From: Faeciplasma sp048393055
Lineage (GTDB): Bacteria > Bacillota > Clostridia > Oscillospirales > Ruminococcaceae
Assembly: GCA_048393055.1 (NCBI GenBank)
Contig: DBFJJS010000004.1
Coordinates: forward strand, 46,651 to 110,650
DNA length: 64,000 bases
Direction of reading: 5' to 3'
Shown here: positions 17,177-26,388 of the stretch, piece after piece
Layout: the number at the start of each line of letters is the position of its first letter
How positions within the stretch are numbered: the stretch's first letter is position 1
Notes under the pieces: generated by a model
Databases searched by the model: none
What the model saw: the letters and a program-made list of their open reading frames with translations, nothing else
Told to the model about the DNA's origin: nothing
Position numbers and translations under genes: made by a program

Positions 17177-18406
17177 ATGAACGCAATAGATATTTTTCGC
17201 GACCTGGCGATAATTCTGATTACCGCTAAGCTGCTGGGCGTTCTGGCAAAAAGGTTTGGAATACCGCAGGTAGTAGGAGAAATCGTTGCCGGACTTCTGA
17301 TAGGTCCGAATTTGCTCGGTATCGTAGGCTCGTCGGACTATCTTGACATTTCCGCTGAAATAGGCGTAGTGCTTCTGATGTTTATGGCGGGACTGACTAC
17401 GAATATGAAGGACCTTATAAAATCAGGGCCGATAGCGTTTGTCGTGGCGTGCGTGGGAGTGCTTGTGCCGCTTATCGGCGGAACGCTGCTTTACTCCTGC
17501 TTCTACGGCTTTGACGCAATAGGCTCTCAGGGATTCTATAAGGCTCTGTTTATCGGAACGATACTGACCGCAACCTCCGTCAGCATTACAGTCGAAACGC
17601 TTAAGGAGCTTGGAAAGCTGGAGGGGCGCGTCGGAACGATAATAACAGGCGCGGCGGTAATAGACGACGTTATAGGAATCATCGTTTTGACGTTTGTAAT
17701 AGGTCTTACCGGCGACGGCAGCAGCTCTGACGCGGGAGTCGGAGAGGTAATGCTGAAAACGCTGCTGTTTATAGTATTCTGCTGTACCGTGGGAATAGCT
17801 GTATACTACCTGTTCAAGTTCTTGGACAAACGCTATCCTCATCAGAGAAGAATACCTATAATGGGTCTTGCGCTCTGCCTGGCGATGGCTTACATATCGG
17901 ATAGGTTCTTCGGCGTTGCGGATATCACCGGAGCATATGTCGCAGGTATAATACTTTGCAACCTTAAGGATTCAAAGTATATAAACGAAAAGATGGATGT
18001 AAGCTCGTATTTGTTCTTCGGACCGATATTCTTTGCAAGCATCGGAATCCAGTCGCAGATTACCGACTTTGACGTTGAACTGCTCATGTTCTCGATATGC
18101 TTCGTGCTTGTCGGACTTGTGACCAAAATTATCGGCTGCGGACTTACCGCGAAAGCCTTCGGCATGAACTGGAATGACTCCATAAAGGTTGGAGTAGGAA
18201 TGATGACGAGGGGCGAGGTCGCGCTTGTCGTTTCGCAGAAGGGACTCGACGCGGGACTTTTGGACGACAGGTACTTTACAGCCGTAATCATGCTGATACT
18301 TGTTTCGTCGCTTATAACCCCGATACTTTTAAAGGTTCTGTTCAAGCGCGACGACAAAAAGGCTGCAGCGGCTTCCGGTCAGCCTCAGGTTCAAACTCAC
18401 GCGTAA
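17177..18406 (+). CDS. CPA2-family cation/proton antiporter
   Basis: A 409-residue integral membrane protein with about 12 hydrophobic segments and no C-terminal TrkA-N/RCK domain. IPQVVGEIVAGLLIGPNLLG near the N-terminus and the TATSVSITVETLKELG and GAAVIDDVIGIIVL segments (Asp-Asp pair in the ion site) are typical of the KefB/NapA/GerN antiporter family. It would exchange Na+ or K+ for protons. ATG 17177 is chosen because AAGGTGATT sits at the right distance; an in-frame GTG four codons earlier overlaps that SD. Transcribed alone, with a promoter before and a terminator after. Confidence 0.88.
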   Translation: MNAIDIFRDLAIILITAKLLGVLAKRFGIPQVVGEIVAGLLIGPNLLGIVGSSDYLDISAEIGVVLLMFMAGLTTNMKDLIKSGPIAFVVACVGVLVPLIGGTLLYSCFYGFDAIGSQGFYKALFIGTILTATSVSITVETLKELGKLEGRVGTIITGAAVIDDVIGIIVLTFVIGLTGDGSSSDAGVGEVMLKTLLFIVFCCTVGIAVYYLFKFLDKRYPHQRRIPIMGLALCLAMAYISDRFFGVADITGAYVAGIILCNLKDSKYINEKMDVSSYLFFGPIFFASIGIQSQITDFDVELLMFSICFVLVGLVTKIIGCGLTAKAFGMNWNDSIKVGVGMMTRGEVALVVSQKGLDAGLLDDRYFTAVIMLILVSSLITPILLKVLFKRDDKKAAAASGQPQVQTHA

Positions 18407-18423
18407 ATGCATTTGAATAATTT

Positions 18424-18460
18424 AAAATCCTTCGCTAATCAGAGCGGAGGATTTTTTTAA
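18424..18460 (+). terminator. intrinsic terminator after the antiporter
   Basis: AAATCCTTCGCT and AGAGCGGAGGATTT form a stem with a short AATC loop and one or two mismatches, followed by seven T. Confidence 0.75.
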
Positions 18461-18506
18461 AGTTTGTGCGCTCAGCAGATTAATCTTTTCTTTAGCTGTG
18501 CGCCAC

Positions 18507-18535
18507 TTGCATAAATCGGTATCCTGTGGTAGAAT
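18507..18535 (+). promoter_or_regulatory. promoter for the M16 peptidase pair
   Basis: TTGCAT (18507-18512) and TAGAAT (18530-18535) with a 17-base spacer, 39 bases before the first start codon. Confidence 0.5.
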
Positions 18536-18574
18536 ACAAATATCTATTTTATTGTGACAATGAGGTGAATCCTA

Positions 18575-19843
18575 TTGCAAACAGCATATGAAAGGATGGA
18601 GCTTGGCGGGGGAGTTTCTTTGTCCCGCATGTCAAATCCAAAATTTAAGACAAATACCGTATTTGTCAGGTTTCTGACCGAGTATAAAAGCTCTGACGCC
18701 GCGGCTCTGGCGCTTATACCATCTGTGATAACCTCCTGCAGCAGTGAGTACCCGACCGGTACTCAGCTAAATAAAAAGCTGAGCGCGCTTTACGGAACCA
18801 ACATTTCCGGCGCAGCGTCGCAAAAGGGAGACATATATGAGATAATGGTGTGCATAGACTATCTTTCCGACGTTTATGCGCTTGACGGCGACAAAATTTC
18901 TCTTGAAGCTGCGAAGATACTTTTGGGATGTATTTTTGAGCCTGCAATTGAGAACGGAGGCTTTGCTCAGGCGGAGTTTGAAATGAGAAGAAGCGACCTG
19001 CTCGACGCCATCGACGCTGAAATAAATGACAAGGTGTCCTACGCTTTAAATCTCTCCTACGAGACGGTTTATAAGGGAGAGTCAAGCGCGTGCAAGTACT
19101 ACGGGACAAGGGAACAAGTCGAGAAGGTATCTGCCGGGGAAGCGTACGAGGCATATAAAAGGCTTTTGAAAGAAGCGAAAATAGAGATATCGCTTTGCGG
19201 GCACGGCGACTTTGACGACGCCGAAAAAATGCTTCGCGACGCGTTCAAGACCGACAGACAAAGCTGGCTTAACCCCGTCTACTTAAGCTACAGCAGGGTA
19301 AAGCCCGAGCCCGAGTACGCTCAAAAGCTCATGAACGTTTCGCAGGCTAACCTTGTAATGGCGTTCAAGCCGGACAGATACGACCTTCGCACGGCGCAGG
19401 TCATGTCCTGTATTTACGGCGGCTCGCCGTTTTCAAAGCTCTTTGCCAACGTCAGGGAAAAGATGAGCCTGTGCTACTTCTGCCAGTCAATCTACTCTGA
19501 GACAAAGGGAACTTTGTTTGTTGTCAGCGCGGTTGAGTTTGAAAATATCGACAAGGCCCGCGACGAGATAATTCGTCAGCTTTCTTTGATGGCAAACGGC
19601 GATTATACCGACGAAGAGCTTGCAAATGCAAAGCTGTTTTTGACAAACTCGCTAAGCTCCTCTGAGGACAGGATATCTTCCATCGACAGGTGGTACTTCG
19701 GATGTGAGCAGCGCGGGGAAATACTCACGCCGGACGAATATATCGAAAAGCTTAACGGCGTTACCCGCGAAGACGTCACGGCTCTTGCAAAGAGCATGAA
19801 GCTGGATACGGTATTTGTACTCAAGAATACAGGAGAGCAGTAA
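18575..19843 (+). CDS. M16 peptidase-like protein without HxxEH (YmfF-like partner)
   Basis: A 422-residue member of the M16 (insulinase/processing peptidase) superfamily. It has the two-lobe layout, including ALYGTNISGAASQKGD and the C-lobe SSEDRISSIDRWYFG, but lacks the HxxEH zinc motif at the expected place. In Firmicutes such an inactive M16 subunit (YmfF) is paired with an active one (YmfH) encoded next to it, as here. It would complete the peptide chamber. Start is TTG 18575 with GAGGTGA upstream, and the next gene begins one base after its stop, so translation of the two is coupled. Confidence 0.82.
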   Translation: MQTAYERMELGGGVSLSRMSNPKFKTNTVFVRFLTEYKSSDAAALALIPSVITSCSSEYPTGTQLNKKLSALYGTNISGAASQKGDIYEIMVCIDYLSDVYALDGDKISLEAAKILLGCIFEPAIENGGFAQAEFEMRRSDLLDAIDAEINDKVSYALNLSYETVYKGESSACKYYGTREQVEKVSAGEAYEAYKRLLKEAKIEISLCGHGDFDDAEKMLRDAFKTDRQSWLNPVYLSYSRVKPEPEYAQKLMNVSQANLVMAFKPDRYDLRTAQVMSCIYGGSPFSKLFANVREKMSLCYFCQSIYSETKGTLFVVSAVEFENIDKARDEIIRQLSLMANGDYTDEELANAKLFLTNSLSSSEDRISSIDRWYFGCEQRGEILTPDEYIEKLNGVTREDVTALAKSMKLDTVFVLKNTGEQ

Positions 19844-19844
19844 T

Positions 19845-21128
19845 ATGAACTATGAAAAGCAGCTTATCGTCAACGAAAGAACCGGCGAAAAGTATTACTA
19901 TATCAAGCATCCCTCCGGACTTTCCATCTATGTCATGGAGATGGAGGGCTACAACACCGCCTACGCTTTGTTCGGAACAAAGTACGGCTCTGTAAACACC
20001 ACTTTTAAGACAAAAAAGGATGCGGATTTTGTCACTGTACCGGAGGGCATAGCGCATTTTCTGGAGCACAAGCTGTTTGAAAACGAGGACTGCGACGTGT
20101 TCGAGCTTTACGCCAAAACCGGAGCAAGCGGAAACGCCTACACATCATTTGGCAGAACGGCGTATCTGTTCAGCTGTACCGCCAATTTTAAGGAGTCGCT
20201 TTCCATACTTCTTGATTTTGTGCAGAAGCCTTATTTTACCCAGGAGACGGTTGCCAAGGAGCAGGGAATCATCGGCCAGGAGATAAAGATGTGCGAGGAC
20301 AACCCTTACCGCGCGGTGTTTTTCAATCTTCTCAGGGCGATGTACTCAAAGCACCCTGTCAGGATAGAGATAGCCGGAACGGTAGATTCGATAGCTAAAA
20401 TTGACGCGGAGCTTCTTTACCGCTGCTACTACACCTTCTATAACCTGCACAACATGGTTTTGTCCGTTGCTGGAAACTGCAGGGTAGACGATGTGCTCGA
20501 GGTGGCGGACAGGCTGTTAAAGCCCTGTGAGGACTTTGAGCTGAGGTCTGTGTTCCCAGACGAGCCGTCTGGGGTCGCTAATAGCGAATACAGCTGTAAA
20601 ATGCCGGTAGGCGTGCCGCTTTTTGCGCTGGGATTTAAGGCAAGCCCCTGCATCGGCAGGGAAATGATTAAGAAGGAATATGTAAGCGCGATTTTGATGG
20701 ACCTTGTTTTCGGTCCGACCTCTGAGTTTTACAAGAAAAACCTTGAGGCTGGTCTTATAAACTCAAGCTTCGGAACGGAGACCTTCGACGGCGACGGATA
20801 TTTTGCAAACGTCCTTGAGGGCGAATCAAAGGACCCGCAAAAGCTGAGACAGCTTGTAAACGAAGAGGTCGAAAGGGTTAAGCGCGAGGGAATCAGCCGC
20901 GACGAGTTCAACGACATAAAGAAGTCGCGCTATGCGTCTGCGATAAGGGCGTTCGGGAACGTTGAAAGCTGCGCTTCGCTGATGCTCAACGCCTATATGA
21001 CGCAAAGCGAGCCGTTCGACGCGATAGAAACACTTGCGTCCGTAAGCTACGAGGACGTTACAGGGGCAATTGGCGAGCTTTTGCGCGTTGAAAATTCTTC
21101 TCTCTCGGTTGTTGAGCCGTTAGAATAA
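19845..21128 (+). CDS. M16 zinc peptidase (YmfH-like)
   Basis: A 427-residue M16 metallopeptidase, the catalytic partner of the preceding gene. His71-Phe-Leu-Glu-His75 (HFLEH) is the inverted zinc motif, with the distal glutamate in EQGIIGQEIKMCEDNP about 75 residues later. The C-terminal lobe with the RYASAIRAFGNVES region completes the fold. ATG 19845 is preceded by AGGAG inside the end of the upstream gene. Substrates of this pair in Firmicutes are not well defined; small peptides or export-related peptides are possible. The next gene, lgt, follows after 29 bases and may be in the same transcript. Confidence 0.88.
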   Translation: MNYEKQLIVNERTGEKYYYIKHPSGLSIYVMEMEGYNTAYALFGTKYGSVNTTFKTKKDADFVTVPEGIAHFLEHKLFENEDCDVFELYAKTGASGNAYTSFGRTAYLFSCTANFKESLSILLDFVQKPYFTQETVAKEQGIIGQEIKMCEDNPYRAVFFNLLRAMYSKHPVRIEIAGTVDSIAKIDAELLYRCYYTFYNLHNMVLSVAGNCRVDDVLEVADRLLKPCEDFELRSVFPDEPSGVANSEYSCKMPVGVPLFALGFKASPCIGREMIKKEYVSAILMDLVFGPTSEFYKKNLEAGLINSSFGTETFDGDGYFANVLEGESKDPQKLRQLVNEEVERVKREGISRDEFNDIKKSRYASAIRAFGNVESCASLMLNAYMTQSEPFDAIETLASVSYEDVTGAIGELLRVENSSLSVVEPLE

Positions 21129-21157
21129 TACCCAATAAAGAAGGGCGGTACATTTAA

Positions 21158-22492
21158 ATGTTATTAGCGATGACGGCTGACTTTGTCCGTGAGCTTTTGG
21201 ACAGCGAGGGAGGGGTAATATACTTCCCCAACAGCAGCCTTTTTCCGGACGGAATAAAAATCGACAACGTAATGGTGACTATTCCGGGACTTAACCTTGA
21301 AATTTACTGGTATGGCTTCCTCATAGCTCTCGGAATGGTTTTGGCAATGATATATGCATACAGAAGGGTGCGCAAGTTCGGACTTGAGCCGGACAGGTTT
21401 ACCGATACCGTGCTCGCGGGGTTTGTCGGAGGAATTATAGGCGCGAGGGCGTACTATGTAATATTCAGCCTTGACAACTACCTCACCGACGAGGGCACAT
21501 TTGACCTTATGGCCGCGCTCAGCATACGCGACGGCGGACTTGCCATATACGGCGGAGTCATAGGTGCGGTGCTGTTCGGAGTGATAATGGCCAAGATACG
21601 AAAGGTCCGCCTGGCCCCGCTTTTGGACCTTGCGGGAATGGGATTCCTTATCGGACAGTGCATAGGCCGCTGGGGCAACTTCTTCAACCAGGAGGCGTTC
21701 GGCTCAAAGACCTCCCTGCCGTGGGGAATGACCTCAAAAAGCATACTTACGGAGCTTTATCATTTTTACTATCCCGACAATGTGAGCATTGTCGCAAACC
21801 GCGCGCTCGACCTTACGGCGCACCCCTGCTTTTTGTATGAGTCGCTGTGGTGTCTTATCGGATTTTTGATAATCCACTTCTACTCCAAGCACAGAAAGTT
21901 CGACGGCGAGCTGTTTTTGATGTACATCGGGTGGTACGGTCTTGGACGCTTCTGGATAGAGGCTCTCAGGACGGACAGCCTGTATCTGATTAACACCGCG
22001 ACGCTGAAGCTCAAGGTTTCGCAGCTTGTCGCGGGTACCTGCGTAATATTTGCCGCGGCTGTGCTCATATATATGTACGCCACGATGAAGAAAAAGGGCG
22101 GGTATGTCCTGTACCGCGATACCGAGGAGTCCAGGGAGCTGCTGAGGCTGTACGACGAAAAGGTGCTTAAATCAAAGAGAAGGCACGGCAAGCACGCCGA
22201 CGACGAGGTTGACGAGCATATCCTCGCGGACGATGCGGCGGACGCAGATACGGCGGCTGACACTTCGGCAGACGGAGATGCGTCTGATACCGAAGGCTGC
22301 GACAAGGCGGCGGACGACGCGACGGGTGATGCTAAACCGGGCGGAGAGCAGTCCGACGTAAGCGAAGCTTCATCTGATGTAAGCAAGGCGTCATCTGATG
22401 TAAGCACTTCGACCGGCGAAGATGAGGGCGCGAAAGAGTCCGAAAACGACGGATCAGGCAATACTGCTGACGGCGGCGGGAAAAACAAATAG
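21158..22492 (+). CDS. lgt: prolipoprotein diacylglyceryl transferase with a long acidic C-terminal tail
   Basis: A 444-residue protein. Residues ~1-320 are Lgt, the membrane enzyme that transfers diacylglycerol from phosphatidylglycerol to the lipobox Cys of prolipoproteins. Seen: YWYGFLIALG, GGIIGARAYYVIF, DGGLAIYGGVIGA, IGRWGNFFNQEAFG (the Lgt signature) and LYESLWC. Seven hydrophobic segments fit the family. Residues ~340-444 are a disordered acidic tail rich in Asp, Ala, Ser and Glu, with an imperfect repeat of SSDVSKA units at 381-402; Lgt normally ends near 270-330, so this tail is unusual. Several lipoproteins in this window would be its substrates. Confidence 0.92.
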   Translation: MLLAMTADFVRELLDSEGGVIYFPNSSLFPDGIKIDNVMVTIPGLNLEIYWYGFLIALGMVLAMIYAYRRVRKFGLEPDRFTDTVLAGFVGGIIGARAYYVIFSLDNYLTDEGTFDLMAALSIRDGGLAIYGGVIGAVLFGVIMAKIRKVRLAPLLDLAGMGFLIGQCIGRWGNFFNQEAFGSKTSLPWGMTSKSILTELYHFYYPDNVSIVANRALDLTAHPCFLYESLWCLIGFLIIHFYSKHRKFDGELFLMYIGWYGLGRFWIEALRTDSLYLINTATLKLKVSQLVAGTCVIFAAAVLIYMYATMKKKGGYVLYRDTEESRELLRLYDEKVLKSKRRHGKHADDEVDEHILADDAADADTAADTSADGDASDTEGCDKAADDATGDAKPGGEQSDVSEASSDVSKASSDVSTSTGEDEGAKESENDGSGNTADGGGKNK

Positions 22493-22580
22493 TTAAAAAG
22501 CAGCGCCGGCAGTGAACATCATTGTCGGCGGGCTTATATTTAAGAAGAACAGGAATTTACGGACATCGGAGGAGGAAATT

Positions 22581-23435
22581 ATGGCTGTTATTATTGACGG
22601 AAAAGCGATTTCTGCGAAAATACGAGAGGAAATCAAAATCGATACAAAAAGATTTATCATGAATACAGGCGTAACGCCGGGTCTGGCGGTAATTTTAGTC
22701 GGAGAAGACCCTGCGTCAAAGATTTACGTCAGGAACAAGAAAAAAGCGTGCGAGGAGGTCGGTTTCAAGTCGTTTGAATACCTTATGCCGGATGAAACCC
22801 CCGAGGTAGTCCTCAAGGAGCTTATAGAGAAGCTAAATAGAGATCCGAACGTACACGGCATACTCTGCCAGCTCCCTCTGCCGAGACACATCGACGAAAA
22901 GGCGGTCATAGAGACTATCTCTCCGCTCAAGGACGTAGACGCTTTCCACCCCGTGAACGTCGGAAGGATTATGACGGGCGACTATAACTTCCTTCCCTGC
23001 ACTCCGGCGGGCATTATGGAGCTCATAAAATCCACCGGTGTGGATGTTGCGGGAAAGAAATGCGTTGTAGTCGGAAGAAGCAATATCGTCGGCAAGCCTA
23101 TGGCTATGCTTTTGCTCCACGCCAACGGTACCGTTACTATCTGCCACTCGAGGACGCAGGATCTGAAGAAGGAATGTCTTGAGGCGGACATACTTGTCGT
23201 TGCGACGGGAAAGGCAAAGATGATAAAGGCAGACATGGTTAAAGAGGGCGCGGTCGTGATAGACGTCGGCATGGACAGGGACGAAAACGGCAAGCTCTGC
23301 GGCGACGTCGATTTTAACGAGGTCTCAAAGGTTGCGGGATACATAACCCCCGTTCCGGGAGGCGTAGGCCCGATGACGATTGCCATGCTCATGAGAAACA
23401 CATATGCGGCCGCAAAGATGGCGGTGTCAAAATAA
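22581..23435 (+). CDS. folD: methylenetetrahydrofolate dehydrogenase / methenyltetrahydrofolate cyclohydrolase
   Basis: A 284-residue bifunctional enzyme of one-carbon metabolism, the standard length. Seen: GLAVILVGEDPASKIYVRNK with the catalytic Lys, HGILCQLPLP, CTPAGIMEL, the NADP-binding GRSNIVGKPMA and the C-terminal PVPGGVGPMTIAML. ATG 22581 follows GGAGGAAATT; the longer open frame upstream has no homology. It follows lgt by 88 bases. In acetogenic or purine-fermenting Clostridia it also serves the Wood-Ljungdahl branch, but no other gene of that path is here. Confidence 0.96.
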   Translation: MAVIIDGKAISAKIREEIKIDTKRFIMNTGVTPGLAVILVGEDPASKIYVRNKKKACEEVGFKSFEYLMPDETPEVVLKELIEKLNRDPNVHGILCQLPLPRHIDEKAVIETISPLKDVDAFHPVNVGRIMTGDYNFLPCTPAGIMELIKSTGVDVAGKKCVVVGRSNIVGKPMAMLLLHANGTVTICHSRTQDLKKECLEADILVVATGKAKMIKADMVKEGAVVIDVGMDRDENGKLCGDVDFNEVSKVAGYITPVPGGVGPMTIAMLMRNTYAAAKMAVSK

Positions 23436-23540
23436 TATCAGCCGAACGTTCGGCATTTCCGGCGCGGCTGACGGAGCGCATTTTGCCTCCCGAAGCCGGA
23501 TCTAAGCCGCGATCAGGCGGCGGAAATGGGAGTGCATAAA

Positions 23541-24878
23541 ATGAGTTCAAAGAAATTTGTCCCGATTTTCAAAAAGAAGAGCGGCACGGGATACGGCGTA
23601 TTTGGGTTTGTGTTTTCGGTGGCGCTGTTTGTCCTGAGCTGCCTGCTCAACTGGGTATGGTACTGGGGCGCGGCGTTCTTCTTTGTGACCCCTGTGGCGA
23701 TGGTGGTAAACATGTGGTTTTCCATGCCTAACCCGCTCGACTCTGACAGGGAAAAGACCCAAAGGCGAATAAATCTGCTGATTGGAACTGCAGGCTGCTT
23801 TATTACGTTTATTATAAATATTTTCATGCGCGACGATGGAACGTTTGTGACTCCCGCCGAGTTTCTCGAGACGGGTACAGCCAATGTAGTTTTTGTGATC
23901 GTGTGCATCGTGGTGTACATTATAATTTTTGCCTACATGGCATCCATGCGCAGCCATGCCAAGGATAAGGCGAAAAAAGCTGTTTACAGCATGACAGAAG
24001 GCGCTATTGAAATGGAAGGCCCCGATGGCAAAATATATTCCATACCCGATGATTTTGAGACTGCTTGGGATATTATGTTTGACTCTTCGGCATACGACAA
24101 TGCGCATGAAGCCAAGGCAAGCATTTCGGAGGGGCTGCTTGTCCAGCATGTCGCGGACTGCATGTATCAGGAGTTTAAAAAGAACAAATGGGAAATGTTC
24201 AGACCGCACTCCATAGAAGTTGACAAGTGGAGCAAAATAAAACGGGGTAATTACTGGTATGACAAGGATTATCGAAGAGAATGGATAAGATACGCCTATT
24301 CCACGCACATATACGCCTTTGCTTTCTGGGTCAAAAACGGGAAGTATGGCAGAGCGAAAGAGGACATCGACAGGATAATCGAGGTCTTAATAAGCCGCGG
24401 ACTGGGCAAAAACTTTGGCTTTGTCTTTATCGAGGCAATGAAGTTCAGAACGGACTTTTACGATAATATCCCGTACTCTATGAGAGATCCCCAGACAGAC
24501 AGCACCTGCGAGAAAGTTCTCGAAAGGGAAATCGAGGACAAAAGGTTTTATGAAAAACAGCGTGTCGAGGAGCTCAGGAAAAAGCTTGAACAGGAGGAAG
24601 AGCTGCGCGAGGAGCAGGAAGAGCAGCAGCGTCAGAACGAGGCTGAGCGCAAAAGGCTTCAGACTGAGTACGAAAAGAGGGTCAGAAGTCTTGACGACCG
24701 CGAGCGCGTATTGAACGCCATGCTTGACAACGCTGCGTTTACCAACGAGGAAAATTATCTTGCCGGAAATCTGGACGACCAGACCTACGCGAGAAGAAAG
24801 TTCCTCCGCGACGAGAAGGAGGACAAATACCGTAAGGAATACGAGGAGTCCCTGGAAAAACTGAATAGGAAAGATTAA
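23541..24878 (+). CDS. unrecognised four-helix membrane protein with C-terminal coiled coil
   Basis: A 445-residue protein that I do not recognise. Four hydrophobic segments lie at about residues 18-38, 40-60, 75-95 and 110-132. A soluble region (about 140-335) contains W-rich and charged stretches (KWEMFRPHSIEVDKWSKIKRG, YWYDKDYRREWIRYA). The last ~110 residues are highly charged (Glu, Arg, Lys, Gln) with heptad-like spacing, consistent with a coiled coil. No catalytic motif is apparent. ATG 23541 has GGGAG nine bases upstream. It is followed by a bidirectional terminator. A role at the membrane as a scaffold is only a guess. Confidence 0.7.
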   Translation: MSSKKFVPIFKKKSGTGYGVFGFVFSVALFVLSCLLNWVWYWGAAFFFVTPVAMVVNMWFSMPNPLDSDREKTQRRINLLIGTAGCFITFIINIFMRDDGTFVTPAEFLETGTANVVFVIVCIVVYIIIFAYMASMRSHAKDKAKKAVYSMTEGAIEMEGPDGKIYSIPDDFETAWDIMFDSSAYDNAHEAKASISEGLLVQHVADCMYQEFKKNKWEMFRPHSIEVDKWSKIKRGNYWYDKDYRREWIRYAYSTHIYAFAFWVKNGKYGRAKEDIDRIIEVLISRGLGKNFGFVFIEAMKFRTDFYDNIPYSMRDPQTDSTCEKVLEREIEDKRFYEKQRVEELRKKLEQEEELREEQEEQQRQNEAERKRLQTEYEKRVRSLDDRERVLNAMLDNAAFTNEENYLAGNLDDQTYARRKFLRDEKEDKYRKEYEESLEKLNRKD

Positions 24879-24888
24879 AGTACGCATA

Positions 24889-24921
24889 AAGCCCGTGCAG
24901 CTTTTAAGCTGCACGGGCTGC
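24889..24921. terminator. bidirectional terminator
   Basis: A perfect 14-bp stem (AGCCCGTGCAGCTT and its complement, 24890-24903 and 24906-24919). It lies between the convergent coiled-coil protein and ion permease genes. Confidence 0.8.
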
Positions 24922-24945
24922 GGTTTTGCCGTTGCTTTGCGTTTG

Positions 24946-26067
24946 TCACGCCGCCAGCGCGTCTATTGCCATCTGGAACGCCGTGAGGACTATGAGGAAT
25001 CCGAAGTTGATAACGGAAAATTCGGCAAGGTATCGCAATGTCTTTCCGGGGTTGTGCTTGTGATATTCCCTGAAGGTTATAATGCTTGCCAGCGAGGCTA
25101 TTATAGTGCCTACGCCGCCGATATTTACGCCTACAAGCAGGTCGGCGTAGTTGTCAGTAAAGCCGGAAAGAAGTATCGCGGATGGGACGTTGCTTATAAA
25201 CTGACAGCTTATCACGCTGAACAGGAGAGTGCTCTTTTTCAGAAGAGAGGACAAAAGCGTGACCACCGGCTGTATCCTCGCCATATTTCCGGCAAAGATG
25301 AAGAAGAATACAAAGGTCAGAAGCAGAGGGTAGTCAACGCTTGCCAGGGCATGGCGGTCAGCGAAGATGAGCGAGGCAATAATTATCACAAGGCCAAGCT
25401 GATACGGTACCCCTCTGAACACCATCGCGATAGACAAAACGAACAAAACAAGATAAAACGCCGTGCGCTTCACATTTATTTTGGGGGCGCTGCCATCCAG
25501 GCTGAGCTTTTCCGCCGGAAGAACGACGCAGCAAACCGTAATAATTGCTATCGCAAGCAAAAACGACGGAGCCATGATTTTCATGAACTCGAGGTTTGGT
25601 ATTTCAAACTTGGTGTAAAGGTAGAGATTCTGCGGATTCCCGAACGGGGTGAGCATTCCGCCGAGATTTGCGGCGACGTTTTGGAGTATAAAGACGTACG
25701 CCATGTACCTTTGCTGTCCCGTCGAGGATAAAACGAAGTATCCGAGCGGCAAAAACGTCAAAAGCGCCATGTCGTTGGCTATGAACATTGAGCCGATAAA
25801 TGTTATGTACACAAGCACCAGTACGCAGATTCGCAGGCTTTTGAACTTCTGAACGGTTTTCTGCGCGATTATGTAAAAGAAATTTACGTCCTTGAGCGCG
25901 CATACCACGGCTAAAACGCTGAACAGGCACGCAAGGGTTTTGTAGTCGAAGTACCCGAGGTATTCCGCGTCCACAGGGACTATAAATGAAGTTATAAGCG
26001 CAGCCAGCAGCGCCACGCACATCACTGTGTTCTTTTTGATAAAGTTGATTATAACGGATACAGCCAT
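24946..26067 (-). CDS. ion-transporter superfamily permease (ArsB/SLC13-like)
   Basis: A 373-residue membrane protein with about ten hydrophobic segments and two inverted halves. FIANDMALLTFLPLG and CQFISNVPSAILLSG are the two re-entrant motifs expected in the ion-transporter (ArsB/NhaD/CitMHS/SLC13) superfamily, and NLGGMLTPFGNPQNLYLY is the typical 'GNPQN' anion-site loop. Family members export arsenite or import dicarboxylates and similar anions; the substrate cannot be told from sequence, and no ars genes are adjacent. It is shorter than typical SLC13 proteins (about 430-470 residues). Single-gene unit. Confidence 0.85.
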   Translation of the reverse strand: MAVSVIINFIKKNTVMCVALLAALITSFIVPVDAEYLGYFDYKTLACLFSVLAVVCALKDVNFFYIIAQKTVQKFKSLRICVLVLVYITFIGSMFIANDMALLTFLPLGYFVLSSTGQQRYMAYVFILQNVAANLGGMLTPFGNPQNLYLYTKFEIPNLEFMKIMAPSFLLAIAIITVCCVVLPAEKLSLDGSAPKINVKRTAFYLVLFVLSIAMVFRGVPYQLGLVIIIASLIFADRHALASVDYPLLLTFVFFFIFAGNMARIQPVVTLLSSLLKKSTLLFSVISCQFISNVPSAILLSGFTDNYADLLVGVNIGGVGTIIASLASIITFREYHKHNPGKTLRYLAEFSVINFGFLIVLTAFQMAIDALAA

Positions 26068-26388
26068 ATTGCCATTGCCTCTTTATTATTTATTATGTTG
26101 ACTTTGCCGTGCATATATTGTAATATCAATATGCACGCGAACCAAATTAATTTAGCATAAATATATGCGGTAGTCAATAAGCTGGGCGTAGTTTAGAAGA
26201 AAAAGCTTTGGAAATTTTAAAAACCTACTTTACAAACGTCTTTTGGTGTGATATTATGTATGTGTGTGTGCAAAGCTGCATACGTATAATAATCAACCGC
26301 AGACACTGACAGCGGGTTAAGCCTTTGTCAAGGAAAGTACCTGCCGCTGCCTATGCTGACGGAAATAGTTAAGAAAGAGGTATAAACA
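26068..26388 (+). promoter_or_regulatory. divergent intergenic region with rpsO promoter and structured leader
   Basis: This 321-base gap between the divergent permease and rpsO genes holds a promoter for rpsO: TTTACA (26229-26234) and TATTAT (26252-26257) with a 17-base spacer. The transcript leader of about 125 bases has a possible stem CAGCGG/CCGCTG (26310-26315 with 26344-26349) and a competing TGAC/GTCA pair (26307-26310 with 26327-26330). Autoregulation of rpsO by S15 through structured or pseudoknotted leaders is known in several bacteria; that this leader works that way is inference. Nothing else is seen in 26068-26220. Confidence 0.45.

Noticed and set aside
18575..21128. M16 pair as a peptide-pheromone or bacteriocin maturation system
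   Set aside because: No precursor peptide or exporter gene is adjacent; the pair matches the housekeeping ymfF/ymfH arrangement.
21880..22488. Minus-strand open frame rich in Ser opposite the lgt tail
   Set aside because: Its composition is just the reverse reading of the GAC/GCG-rich acidic tail; no SD or homology.
23441..23454. Perfect palindrome GCCGAACGTTCGGC between folD and the coiled-coil gene
   Set aside because: No T run, so not a terminator, and no promoter nearby to make it a likely operator; too little support for a feature.
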